A stretch of 64,000 nucleotides of DNA from Hansfordia pulvinata. Taxonomy: Eukaryota > Ascomycota > Sordariomycetes > Xylariales. The stretch lies in contig BJKQ01000009.1 of the NCBI GenBank assembly GCA_006538405.1, positions 1,126,001-1,190,000 on the forward strand, given 5' to 3'. The translations under genes were made by a program, and so were the position numbers. The notes under the pieces are model-generated. The model made no database searches. It was not told the DNA's origin and worked only from the letters and a program-made list of their open reading frames with translations. Of this stretch, positions 24,701-36,765 are shown piece by piece (the stretch's first letter is position 1; each line of letters begins with the position of its first letter).

Positions 24701-27700
24701 CTGTACGAGTTGAAGCTGCGCGGGCCATACACAATGTTAGGGCGTGGTCGAGTTCAGGCATGGCATGGATGGATGGATGGATGACGTTCGATTCGTCAAT
24801 TGGGGCATCGGGTGCGCAGGATGACGATGAACGGGGCTTGAGACTGGAAGAGATAGATGGGCGGCCCCGTCGGCTGACCGGGCGGTGGAGGACGATAATT
24901 GCAACCTTGTGGCACGACGAGACAGTCAACGGCGGACGGTAAGTACACGCGACTTCCACACTGACTGCCCGAGGGCAATGGCGGCCCGGAGTCGACTGCA
25001 GGGATGAAGTGTCCTGTACGCAGGTATTGGAGACAGCCCCCTTTCCACTAACCGCCTCCAGATGGACTAGCCCGGCCGAAGCCTTCTGGAAAACTTACCG
25101 TCTGCTGCCATTGCGGAGCGCGGGGCACATAGGAGTGGTTGGTTCTTCTAGCTGCTGACGAAGGCCGTGACTGGGTGGGAGGAGGGGGAGGAGAAGGGCC
25201 AGGGTGTCTAGTACGCAAGTTCTGCCCAAGTAACTCTTGCGCGCCCTCACGTACTCCGTACATAGGTCACTGCGGTGGCTGTGCCATTCGGTAGACCGTG
25301 TGAATTGCCTGAAGTTGAAACCGGTTGAAATGGAAGCCAAGTTGACATACCTTAGCTCACAAGTAATCCACTCAATATCTCGACTTTCTGACGGTGTTCA
25401 CCTTGCTAGAATGCGAAGACACCGAGTTCGGATGTTGGCACCGCTTAACGGTGAAAGCAGCTCCTTCCTAATGGATACGTACAAGTAGAGATAAAAACAA
25501 CCAGCTCGGGACTACTCGTATGTCGTGCATCGACTGTGCCCGGCTCAGTGCCCCGCATCCAGCCATGGTCGGCATTGTCTCACATCCCTACGCGATAAAG
25601 CGGGTCGAGGGTCCCGAGTAGCGTACATCCATGTACAACCATCATAAGCCGGTAACAGCTGTCACCCATCGGATGAAATTCAATTGTTAAGATAGGTACT
25701 GGACGTGGGTAAATAGTATTCAGGGAAACGGGAGTGCTTGGATTAAAGACCTTCAGTGATGCTTACATTGCGCCTGAAGCCGCGTACCGTGCCGATGAAT
25801 CTTTGGCAAAGGGGGGCCTACCTATGTACTTTACCAGCCGGGGCTACAAGCATCTGGCATCGAATGTACAGTACCTGGTATCTCTCCCATGTGCCTACCT
25901 ACCCCATACACCATGTATGTCGCAGTCACTAATTGCCCATCCGACCTCATCGTCATAGCGTCGCCGCGGTCCAATGGCTACGCCCGGGCGGCGCTGGCCG
26001 ATCCAGTCGACAGGGCCCTTCAGACCGAAATCCCGAGCAGGTGGGCGCATCTGAGACCAACCCCTCAACCAAGGCCCGTCTCAAGGTCGTCTCTGACGCA
26101 TCGCCCGGAGCCCATCGCCGCATCATCAGCATCGGCGCATATTGATATGCTTGCGTACATACCATCTTACCTCTGCTACATTGCGCCATGCAGGTGATGC
26201 AGATGCGTCTGCTTCGATTCGTGTGACCGTGGCAGGCTGCATGTGCCCATGAGTTACTTCACGCGGGCCCAAGGTAATGCTGCTGGACGCTGGGCACCTG
26301 CCTTGCTCTACCTGGAGGGTATAGCGGGGATGTGAATGGGGGTTGACGGGATCTTCGGGTCGTACATCAATGAACGACAGCTTGTGCCCGCCTCTGCGTC
26401 GAGCCGGCTTGGGGTGCAGACTATACGCGGGCGTCAACATTCCGGCCCACGGGCTGCCGGCCTTCGTAGATGTACATGAATGTGGCCACTCCGGACAAGT
26501 TCCAGGTACCCATTCAGTTATCCAGTGAAGAACCCTGGTGCCTGGACGCTGGCCGCCTGGCCGCCTCGATGCGGCCTCTGTGGAGACTGCCACGTCGAAG
26601 AGGCACCGTTCCTCCAAGTAACCTAAGGTACCTTGGTGTTGTTGATGTTGTTGTTGTTGTTGCTACGCGTATTGCTGCCGCTGTTGATCTTGCCATCACC
26701 CTCCTTCGCCCGGTCTTACGGCTGCCGTTCGGGGCTTTGAACGGGTGGGAGATGGCAGTTGCGCGAATATCAGACGGCCCGGGCAGTCACGACACATCCG
26801 GCTGGCCATTCTACGTGTGTTGCCTCCATCCGTCCCTGGGCCTCGCTCGAGTTCCTGTACAGCATGAAGAGACCTCGGGAGTTCCCCGAGAGAACTGGAA
26901 ATGCGTGTACCTCTGTGTAGGTCGGTCTTCAGCCCAGATACTCGTATGAGTATACCAGATGCAGAGAGTCGAGGTCGGCCCAGGGTTCAGTGCTTGGGGA
27001 TAGGCACATTCATCAGAGAGATAACGAATACTCGTCGGGTCCGGGTACGAGTACAACGGATTGTTGTACTCGCACGCGTAAGGAAGGTACCTGGGGCCCG
27101 AGGTCCAGGCAGCTGTTCCAGGGAGGTGTCCGGGCAGGTACCTATCTGCATTAAACCCGGCTACCAGGTACTCGTACGAGTACAGCCCAGGCTCCCCCAC
27201 CAAGACGTCGTCCCTCGACCCGACGTTGCCGTCACCTCGCCACCCACTTTCTCCCCTCCGACTCCACCCCACGTTCCCCTCGTCATGTACGCGGGCTCCA
27301 CGACCCTGTGCTGTCCGCACACGGCCCCGGGCCCCTTCGCTGCAGACCGGCCGGCCATCCGCGATCGACTTTATCAGCACTAACGGCACCAAGAACAACA
27401 ACAAGAAGAAGAAGAGGAAGAGGAACAACAAAAACAACCACATCAAACCCGACACATGGCCGCGCTTCACACGCTGGCGCCTGACGCACCGCTACCGCCA
27501 AACCGCCGCCCGCGCGGTGCCTCGAAAGCGGTGAGCTCGTGAAACCCCGTACGCTGCGCCAGAACCGCTTCAACGTGGCAGTTGTCCTTCTGGATATCTT
27601 CGTCTTCTCCACCTCCGCCGTCCTGGCTCGGAGACGCACTCAAGTGGCTTGAGTCCGGCGTCTGACTCGAGAGCCGGCCCCTGGGTCACCGCATTGCCCC

Positions 27701-30700
27701 GCAGTCATACGTCGACGTGCAGCTCGGCTCCCTTTTTTTTCTTCTTCTTTAATTTCTGCTCGCGTCCTCTTGGGCTCCCGTCCCCATTCTATTCTGCCCG
27801 AATTCCCATCTGCACTTGGCCCATCTCCAGTACCGGACTTCCATCCTCCATCACAGCAGACCGGTCCGCCCAACAAAGCATAGAGGGGCGCCCACTCAGC
27901 CAAGTCAGCCTGCCATCTCACCGACCAGCTCCTTCACAACCTCTGCGTCGACGCCACCAAATTACCCGTGCTGCTGAGGTCGCACCGGCGCAAAGGCAAA
28001 GCTGCCCCCATGGCACGGCCCCATTGGCCGCCTTGAGGAGGCCGGGTCGTAGTCATTGCATGCCGTCTGGCCTATTTTGATGCACGGGCCGGGAATCCAT
28101 TGCTTGTGTCCTGATACCCTGCGCTCTAAGTCTCCCCCCTGCTCGATGATGCTGGCTCCCTCCCCCGAGCCACAACTCCTCTCTTAACTGGCCCGCGAGC
28201 TGGCTCCGGCCGCTCTTCAACTGGGCAGACTGCACGTTGCATTCAGGATCCTGACTGACATGCCTGTCCTCTCACATGCTCAACCGATCTGGCCTCGTCG
28301 GACCTGTCAAGTGTATCCCATCTGCGAGTCTTGTGCAACCTTGGGCATGGCTGATTCCGAGGCTTCCCAGCCGTCCCAGAAATAATTCCATCCAGGCCTG
28401 CACAAAGCTGAGAGACATGCAGCTTCTGCGTGGTGTCTTGTCTTTACGGATAGCAAGTCCGTGCCGTGCCGGCGGCATGGTTCCCGCCAGTCGCGGCAAT
28501 ATGCTCAGCCCTTCACCGACTCCTTTGCGGCGTGGTATAGCAGGGGCACTTTGCACCCCGTCCCGTTCTTGACACAATTCAGTCCGCCAGATGGCCTGTG
28601 CAGCTCCAGGTTGCTGGCTGGCATCCCTTTGGGCAAGTCCACACGGCTGATAACCAGCAAGGGACATCTGAGAGCTTGTCAGCTCGGTATATTGGCAGTT
28701 GGTAGGGCGGCAGATCGATCCAGCCTAGGTCTTAGCGAAAGCCATCTTATAGTTTATGTGAGGAAAGCAGTCTTGTCCCGATGTAGATGTGAGTAGAGAT
28801 CGTTGGTGACAGGGAACAACACCATTCGTGTAACTCAGTCCGCGCAGTATTATTTGTGAATCGTATCAGGCGGACCTGTTGTATTTGGTTCGAGGCATCG
28901 CTACAGGACCATCACACGGGTGGTTGTCTTCGCCTACTGCGAACTACCTGAGCGCTTGCCAACGGAGAGCAACGGGATCTCGGAAGTCCTGCCCTTTACT
29001 TTGCGTTCCATTAGGTCTATTTCCACGATCATGCGCCTTCGAAGTGCTTAGGCGAGCGAGCGCCTGATAATGATGCCGAACTACCCATCACATTCCTGAT
29101 TTAAAGGGGATCCATGGGTCGTCGATCCTTCTCGTCAGTCTGACACAGCGCCGTCGATGATACACAATAGAGCCCCAGGCAGTAAGGAGTTGACAAGCAA
29201 TGAGATGAGACCGAGTTTTTCTCCCAAAAGCTACGGAGCTGTTGTCTCCAAGGGGGACGGGAGTGGGAAATTTTTACCCGTAGAAAGCGGCCGACACAGC
29301 CGTGCTGAAATCAAACACCCAAACGCTGTGCTATCTTGATGATAGCTACCAGCGGGGCGCGCCTATGCCTGGGGGTCCCCGCGCCCGCCTCCTGCCCGTC
29401 CAGTGCTATCCCTGGGATTCGCCGTGACAGAAAGCCACACTCAGCTGATACGTGACTGCTTCGATTCAAGGGAGGGTGCATGCTTCTTGCCAGTAAGGAA
29501 GTCGAAAAGCCGCGTACCCAGATTCCCAGTCTCTCGCGCGATAAAAAACTTGACATGCAGAGTTCCCTTCCAGGTTTGGGGGGGGGGGCTCCCAAAGTAT
29601 CCTCCTCTCGGTTCAAATTCCCCAACCAACAAGAAGGTCGAGTACTTGGGACTTTTCACCTTCCACTTTGTTGTGCCATCGTCCCATCTGTCCATTGCCC
29701 CTGGAAGGAGAAAGAAGCCATGCAGCGATATCCTGCAGGCCCTCTGAGAGGGAAATGGCAAAGCGCGCCCAGGGGCCGGGATCGAGCCGAGGCGCTCCTC
29801 ATAGTCGCACGGCGTCAAGATCCGTCGGCTGGAGGGGCCCGAGGGCGTAGCTCGGCAGAAATCATTGCCCTGCCTTCACTCCTGCTCGGGGGAAAGTGGT
29901 TACTTACTCACTGCGTCCCCGATCGACTGTCGCTCAGACCACTGGTCATGTGGAGATGACTTATGCTCATAGTGGCACTCACATGAGGGGACAAGGTTCC
30001 CGCCTTTCGCAACTTTGCGGCTGGACATGCGAGCAGTCCGAGTCTCCGCTTTGCAGTTCACCCTGCCCCCTAAGCGGCCGCGGTGTTGATCAACTAGGGA
30101 CTGCGAATGCCTCATCTTCATTATCCCGTCAACGTAGGCCGTCACGCCTGAGCCTGGCTCTCCCCGGTAACAGTGTTTCTCGGGTCGCGATGTGAAGCAG
30201 TGAGGGAGAACCAACTTCCTCACCCGTCCCTTTCTGCCCCTCGGTCTGCACAGCCGGCCTCAGCAAGCTGCCGAAGACCTATGGCCGGGGCACATGGTGT
30301 GAGAGAAGCCTCTGTAGATCACCAAGCCACTCTGAGCTTGCTACGGGCATGCCCGGCAGCATCTGACGCCGTGTTGCCGGTGCTACACTGCGACGTGAGG
30401 GATATACGAGTACATCCGGGTCAAACGAGCTGACTGATCGTCGTTTGCTCCAGATGAGACCCTGCTACGAGCTGCAGAGGGGGCGGCAGAGACTTCGGGT
30501 AATCCAAGTGTCCTCGCCTAGACAAAGGGGCACCCTCGCTACATGGTGCGGTATCTCTTTCGCGCAGATCGACTTGAAGCATCCTCGAGCCCACAGCTTT
30601 TCACCAGGGAACACTGTTGTGAATGGTGGTGGGGCCTTTGAGGGTCTCCAACATGTCACAGCTCATCAAGCCCTTCACGGCAGAGCTGCGTAGATACACG

Positions 30701-31330
30701 CGATGGTAGCTTTCTTTCGCCGCTTAAACCGGGCCTAGGGCCTGGCTCAGCGGCAAGGCGGCCGTAGAGGAGGGATGAGTCATGGATGCGGACACGCCCG
30801 TCGGCGCTTCCTTTTGGACACTATCCTATGGCAAGGCCCTAGCCTGATAGCGCTCTGCGCGATGATGCTGGCGGTGGCAGTGGTGTTGATGAGGATGATG
30901 ATCAGGGTCCCCTGGTCTCCCTCGGGAAGACAAAAAAAGTCCAAGGAGTCGGCCGAGCCCAGCCCCATCCAGGCGACCGCATCAGTGACCCAAGTGCAAA
31001 CCAGATGTCCGATATGCCACCTGACGACTCGCAGTAGCATTCCCGTGAGTAGCTCTTTTCGGTGACAACAGGGAAGTTGAATGGTCGAAGAGCCCGTGTG
31101 TTTGCCCTTGGAGGGAATGAGGGCTCGTACATGCCGGGATCTTCCTCCCCCAGCCCCCCGTTCCCCTTGCACGACGCGCGGATGGACTGGACTGGAGGCA
31201 CGATGGTGTTTAGGACGCGGGTCAATGTCGCAATGCAAGCGCGAGCGCGAACCCCAGCAGGGCCGCAGAGTGGTCTGTACAAAGGCCAAACGGGCCGCAT
31301 ATCGGCGGCCACCTCGACATTCGAAGCGGG

Positions 31331-33077
31331 TCAGAACCCCGCTTTGCTGCAAAGTAGGCCATCATATCCTCCCGCCTCCCTTGTGGGACTGCGTACACGG
31401 GGTCTGTCGGGTTGATGCGATCCTCTTCGTCAAAACATTGCCTACTGTCCAGGTGTGGCTCGATGGCCCAGGTTGCATCAGGGGCGGCGCCTGAAGTTTC
31501 TGGGTCCAGTAGCTGTACGCGGTGCTGGGCGCAGGAGAGCCCGCTGAGCACGTAGCACGTATGATAAGCGTCGGATGTGCTTTCGGACAGTCAGTGACGG
31601 GCCCAGCTGCGCCGGCTGGGCTTGCTCGTGTGGGAGGACGTACCGGCTCGGCTTGTCTCTCATGCCGCCTCGCTTGGACTGGTCTTGACCGCAACAGAGA
31701 ATGTATCTGATCAGCCCTCCCGATGGTACAGGTCGCTCTCGATGCCGGCCAGGTCGGCATGAGGCCCTTTTTGCTCCTGAAGGCTAGCCTCAATCAGGGG
31801 CCAACAGCCTCCGACCCAGTGGCTGTAACAACCGTCGACGAGCTTGTTTGTGCGACCACACAGGCCACCCTCAGGGGCATACTGGCGGGAGGAGAGCCAA
31901 GAGATCAGCCTGCGGACATTGAGGTATCTGATCCTCAGAGGTTAGTGCGGGAGTTGCAGCTTCGTTGGCATGCCTTCAGTGGGCAGGGGACGGCGTAGTG
32001 CATACTTGGGAAAGCTGCGATGAGGGGCATCGAGAATGGCGAGGCAGCCGAGGGCACAGAAGGCATATGCCCCATGGGCTTCGCCGTCGGGCTTGCCCGA
32101 TATGCCGCCCTCGAACGTTTGGCCTGCAGGATCAGCACGCCTGGTCTGGTCCGGTCAGGGGGGCGGGGGTGAGAACGGGCCCCTTACATCTCCGGACGTA
32201 ATCCGCCAAGCCTGTGAAGAGGGTCGGGTGCTCGGCCGCCCGTGCAGGCGACTCGTGCGAGAGGTCGAGCGGGAGCTTGAGCAGAGTCAAGATGACAGCC
32301 GCACAGTATGCGCCCCTAAGTCGGACAGTTCAGCTTAGACACGTAACGTAAGGTAGGGAGGGGGAGGGAAAGGAGGGGGTGATTTCCTTTGGCCGACGTC
32401 GACTCACCTGACGTCAACCTCGCCGCCCACAGCCATCTGAAAGCCGCCGCTGGGGTGCTTGAGGGCGCAGAGCCACTTCCACATGGCGCGGCGATCGATT
32501 ACGTCGTAAGCATCCTGGCCGCCGACTATGGCCAGAGACAGGACCATGGCGTAGGTGGTGGCGAGGTGGGACAGCTGGCCGAAGCCGCCGCCGAAACCGC
32601 CGGCGGGGTTCTGCATGGAGCGGGCCGTCTCGACGAGGCCGGGGCGGTAGGCGGACACGTCGGCGCCGAGCAGGGAAAGGCCGTTGAGGCACCAGTAGAA
32701 GATCCAGGGCCGGCTGGCGTCGGCGACGGCGTAGGGAGCGGGCAGGCGGCCGAGGTTCTTGCGCAGAAAGGCAATGTGGCGGGGACGGTCGAGATGGGGC
32801 ACGCCGGCGGGGTTGACGGGGATGCCGTCGACCTCGGCGGCCAGCCAGGGCCGACACTCGTCGGCGGTCTGGTCCTGGGAGCGGGAGGTGGTGGTCACGA
32901 GGTCGTCCTGGATGGGCGGTGGGCACGTGAAGAGGCGGGGCACGGCGGGGACCGGCGCCGGCGAGCCCGTCGTTGAGGCCGGGACATTGGTGTCGGCGAT
33001 GCGCGAGACGATCTCCTCGTCGGCGGCCTCGGGGGGGCGGCGGCAGGGGCGGCGGCGGCGGCGGCGGCGGCGGCCAT
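31331..33077 (-). CDS. RAM1: Protein farnesyltransferase subunit beta, with three apparent one-base frame disruptions
   Basis: This is the catalytic beta subunit that farnesylates CaaX cysteines of Ras/Rho proteins and fungal pheromones in the cytosol. Exons are 32408-33077, 32188-32315, 32006-32123, 31644-31927 and 31331-31579; introns are 92, 64, 78 and 64 nt with GT-AG ends. The repeats of the alpha-alpha barrel are clear (GGFGGGFGQLSH, PSGGFQ, FEGGISGKPDGEAHGAY, APEGGLCGR). Zinc ligands are visible: Asp and Cys in KLVDGCYSHW and His in SDAYHTCY. The frame breaks at the C7 run 33031-33037, at 31714-31717 and at 31337-31340; each needs one more base. Allowing for these, the length is about 483 residues, divides exactly by three, and ends KRGF-stop. 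An in-frame ATG at 33203 could extend the N-terminus. An Ala-rich start precedes the conserved core. Whether this is an assembly artefact or a real lesion is treated in the findings. Confidence 0.88.
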
Positions 33078-34494
33078 GACGATCGGAGTTGAACCACGCG
33101 GGCCGGCGGCTTTCTTTCTGGTGGCGTTGGAGCCGGTGGTGGCAGTGGGGGTGCTTCGCCGTCGGGCGCGGGCAAGGCCGGTCTTGATGGCGACTGGCGG
33201 CATGGGCGGGGGGGGAGGCCTTGGCCGTAGATCGGGTTGACTTGCCCTGGCCTGCCTGGTTCGCGTGGAGATGGGGGATGACGATGCCGGCCGCCGACGC
33301 TCCAGAGCCAGAGCAATCGGGCTGGAGGAGCCGGCGGCAACCTTCAGGTGGTATGTAGGGCTATCTTACGGCGGTCGGAAGGCTCAAGGCTGGGCTGGAG
33401 CTCCAGCAGGCGGCCTGGTAACCGTAGGTACCAGTTAGGGCTGCCTGTGCGGCGCGAGCGAGGCTGTGGTTTAAGTTCCAGTGGCTGCTACAGGCGCTGT
33501 GTGGCAGCCGGGTGCGCCTTAAGGCCCCGGGGCTAGGAACGCAGCGGCGGGTACCAGCCTTCCTTCAAGTTAGGTATTGGATGTGGTGCTAGGTATCCCC
33601 ATTCAACGCACGCACCAAAGACTTCTAATCCCTTGATCCGAGATAAAGGTACCTGTAAGAAGCTTACAACTATTAGGTATCGTGCGTGTTCCCACCCGGT
33701 TAAATCGAAGTGAATGTGACGAGGTGTAGGTCCCGTTCCCAGAGTGCTTCCACATGTACCTACCAGTCAACACTTTAATGAGTGGCAGTTCCGAGTGAGA
33801 ACCTTGCAAAGACGATAACCTGCAGTCTCTTTTACCATTGAGCCTACCTGCGTACGTAATGGTTCATTACCTGGGTACAACCTAGGTAGGCTAGGTTAGT
33901 ATTGGTTTACGTTGGGAACCTATTAGAACCTATACACTTTGCCTCTTCCCATTGAACCTACATGTCCTTGACTGTATCTTCAAGAGCGACGCCTCAGTTC
34001 TACAACACCAGATGAATAAGGGGGACTGAGGCAGGTGCATTCGACCGGAGTTCAACGCTTCCCTCGAAGCCCGATCACTCTACTCGACGATGATATCATG
34101 ACTCTTAAACAACATCTACCAGTCACGGGGGTCCATCAGCAATGTCCTTCCCATAGGCCATGTTCAGCCTTTGAATTTGTGTCGAGATCCTTGCGGGTCT
34201 TTCCAACACGTGGCAGCTGCTGTATATCTCGGCACTAAAAAGGCTGCCGATGGTGTCTTATATACTCAGTCTGGAAATTGTATACGGTATACCCGTCATG
34301 GTCTCCAAGCGTGGAAAACTGTGTGGGCGACATCTCGGGTAATATGAGCCTAGGATGATCACGACGCCTAGTCCAAGCCGGCAGCTCCAGTGTCCATCAG
34401 TCGCTGATACTCAACTCGTCAGAATAAATGAATAATTCGCGTCACTGACAGTGCGGACCTCAGAAGTGCTTAGTGCATGTGAAGACCGCATGTC

Positions 34495-34534
34495 CATCTT
34501 GAGCTCGAAAGGGACTTCGGTTGAGCTCAAGATG
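34495..34534. repeat. Perfect 12-bp inverted repeat with 16-nt loop
   Basis: CATCTTGAGCTC at 34495-34506 is matched by its exact reverse complement at 34523-34534. Pairing does not extend outward. It could be a hairpin in RNA or a cruciform-prone site; no gene or U tract next to it argues for a terminator. Confidence 0.8.
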
Positions 34535-34927
34535 ATCCCACGCCAGCTTTCCTCACTTCGACTCTGCGGTAATGGATGTCGATATTCGAGGGCCAATATA
34601 TGACAGCCCCTCTCCACTACAGGCACGTCGATGACTCGAGGAGTCGAGGTCCTCTTCACATGTAACAGACTTTACATGGGACACTCATATGGGGATGGAG
34701 CCCTCGTACCAGGAACTGTGCTTTTGTGTTTTCGATAAGGGCCTGACCTAGCGCGTAATTGATCTACTTGCCAACGATGGCGCCCACCCATGGACTCGGT
34801 CTTCGTGATGCATCTCACAAGCCAAGGCCCTTAGCAGAGTACCACGACGTCTGGTCCGCGCTCAGACTCTGATACCTTCTCAATTCGCCCGCCTTGCGAA
34901 GCTGTTCCTCACAGTGAGATGTGACAG

Positions 34928-35332
34928 ATGCAGAACCTGCCCGAGATTCACATGGACGTGGCTGAAGGTGTGTTCCGCCCCATTTGCAGCAGCTTGGGGT
35001 TACTCAACTTGGCCGGCGCGGCCGAGAGTCAATCGCTCAATCAAACAAGCTTGCGTCACAATATTCAACACGGCTTCAGGAACACATTTGACCATATCTT
35101 CTCAACAAGTCTCACGCCCGGCACCTCCCCGTTGGCGGAAGGGCTAAAAGATCCCTCGGCCCAGGCGGAACCTCCCAAAGTATGCTTCTAAGCAATTACC
35201 AGTCAAGACAGACTCCAACCTGCTTCCATTACGGTCTCTTCTGTATAGGACAAGAGAGTTTTCCAGCTTGTCTCAACGCAACAAGCACCTGAAAGAGCCT
35301 GTCGTATCCGCCATACCGGTCGGCTGGGGTGA
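34928..35332 (+). CDS. Weak candidate for a small two-exon gene (111 aa), unknown
   Basis: An ATG at 34928 opens 84 codons to 35179. A GTATGC donor and a TATAG acceptor at 35248 then join it in phase 0 to 28 more codons, ending at 35332. The product has no signal peptide, membrane segment or recognisable domain. Composition is balanced rather than low-complexity, and it sits in the less G/C-rich patch of the window; these are the only arguments for it. The intron (69 nt) has no good branch site near the acceptor. It may equally be a chance frame or a gene remnant. Confidence 0.2.
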
Positions 35333-36122
35333 GGAAACTCGTAAGTAGACTGAGCTTGTAGAGCACTGAGGACCCATCCACCACTCCAGAGAACGACCAC
35401 GATGGTATACTATGTGGTCAAAGCAGCCTGTTACGGTCTGTGGCCAGGTTATATAAGCTTGTTAAGGCCTGCTGCTCATAACTTCATTCCACTCATGCCC
35501 CTCCGTCTCACGCTCAGCCCCCTCTTCACGACAACTTGCTTCTGAGCGCCAAATTGGCAGTGCGATATCATTATTAAGCACGGGTCGCCCGAAAACTATG
35601 GCTCTCTATCCCTCAAGACCTTGCATTGCATTCCGTCTTGATGAAGTCGCCGCTCACAAGGACTGCTCTGCTCTCGCATTACGCCCCGCAGTGGTCCTTA
35701 CGCAGTAACAACACGACAGCGAAACTGACCTACATTAGTCGTTCTGCCGGGAAGGGAACCCGCGGTACCAGAGGCGGTGTGCGTGCGTTTGGTCGGTCCT
35801 CTTGATGTACTCGCATGCATACCCTGTAAGGGCTCTGGAGCCGTGGCTCAAACTGCATCTACGGTGGGGGGGGGGGGGGGGACGATGGGGGGAAAGCTGG
35901 CCAAGCGCTGAAAGACGATGGGGGATTACGCATCTGACTCGAGGCACGACATGTACTCACGATCATGACAGGGGAAGGAAGCGGTGGCCGTCTCTCCGCT
36001 TCCGAAGCTTGCCGGCGACCGACCGACTTCGATGGGACCGCGCTTCTGCCGACCAGCCAGCAGCCAGACAACCCACTTCACCACCAGACAGCCCTTCACC
36101 GCCCGATCTGCCCTGCGCCCAC

Positions 36123-36159
36123 CCCTCCTCCTCCTCCTCCTCCTCCTCCTCCTCCTCCC
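36123..36159. repeat. (CTC)n microsatellite
   Basis: About twelve CTC units in intergenic DNA, giving a poly-Pro or poly-Leu frame on one strand and poly-Gly on the other. Confidence 0.9.
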
Positions 36160-36355
36160 CTCCTCTTCAGACGAAAGGGACGGTCCGTCGTACCGGCCCT
36201 CTCAAACTTGCTGCCCGCCCACCGTTGGATGCGGGCCGGCCCATCAGATCTTTCGACGGGGCGGCTCGGTGGCCCGAACCGAGAGAAGCGAAAAGAAAAC
36301 ATCATGTCCAGCAGGTTTCCCAGTGATAACCTGTGTCGGCTTCTCCAGTGTGCCT

Positions 36356-36377
36356 CCCCCCCCCCCCCCCCCCCCCC
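36356..36377. repeat. C22 homopolymer
   Basis: Twenty-two consecutive C residues ending in GGGG, the longest mononucleotide C run in the window. The exact length is doubtful. Confidence 0.9.
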
Positions 36378-36699
36378 GGGGAAGCAGCGTCATTTGCGAG
36401 GATGGACTCGGGGACACGGCTCACCGCTCTGCCCCAAAGATCCAGAGCGCCCAGCTCGAGCAGGGGCCGCAGATTCAATACTGAGGCTGGCGGTGCTGCC
36501 TTTTGCCGCCAGAGGTAGTCGCGAGACAGTGGCAACGCCGCACTCGCCTCGGACAGCAACGCCAGACACTGACACGCTCCAACCTCGACAGAGGAGGGGT
36601 ATCTCCGACGCGCTCCTCCTCCCATCCCTCTGCTTAACTCTTTATTCCCGCCAATGCGCGATTTCGAGACAGGGCCTTCGGGTTGCGCGGCCAACTAAG

Positions 36700-36719
36700 A
36701 ACAACAACAACAACAACAA

Positions 36720-36762
<43 letters not shown>
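36700..36762. repeat. Compound (AAC)n(AGC)n microsatellite
   Basis: About eight AAC units pass directly into about thirteen AGC units. The array produces a poly-Asn/poly-Ser frame of no evident coding value. Confidence 0.92.

Positions 36763-36765
<3 letters not shown>

Larger units (their letters stand above)
19138..31330. other. 12-kb gene-poor region
   Basis: No coding region is supported on either strand. The first 600 bp should hold the promoter and leader of the dsRNA-binding-domain gene. The rest holds homopolymers (C19 at 20769, T12G18 at 21701), a GATG tetranucleotide patch near 24768-24783, a GTT patch near 26636-26661, and copies of the TACGAGTA-type 8-mer at about 21821, 22349, 23117, 23339, 23999, 24120, 25513, 26939, 27046, 27169, 27175 and 30415. 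Many open frames of 60-140 codons exist, as expected at high GC content, but none shows domain-like composition. Confidence 0.5.

Noticed and set aside
27456..27664. Possible two-exon micro-gene with an A-rich leader
   Set aside because: A 51-nt intron can be drawn, but the product is a short Pro/Ser-rich peptide without any feature, and the alternative unspliced frame stops at once.
31714..31717. An intron as explanation for the second frame break in farnesyltransferase beta
   Set aside because: The only GT-AG pair that would restore the frame gives an intron of about 23 nt, too short for fungal splicing.
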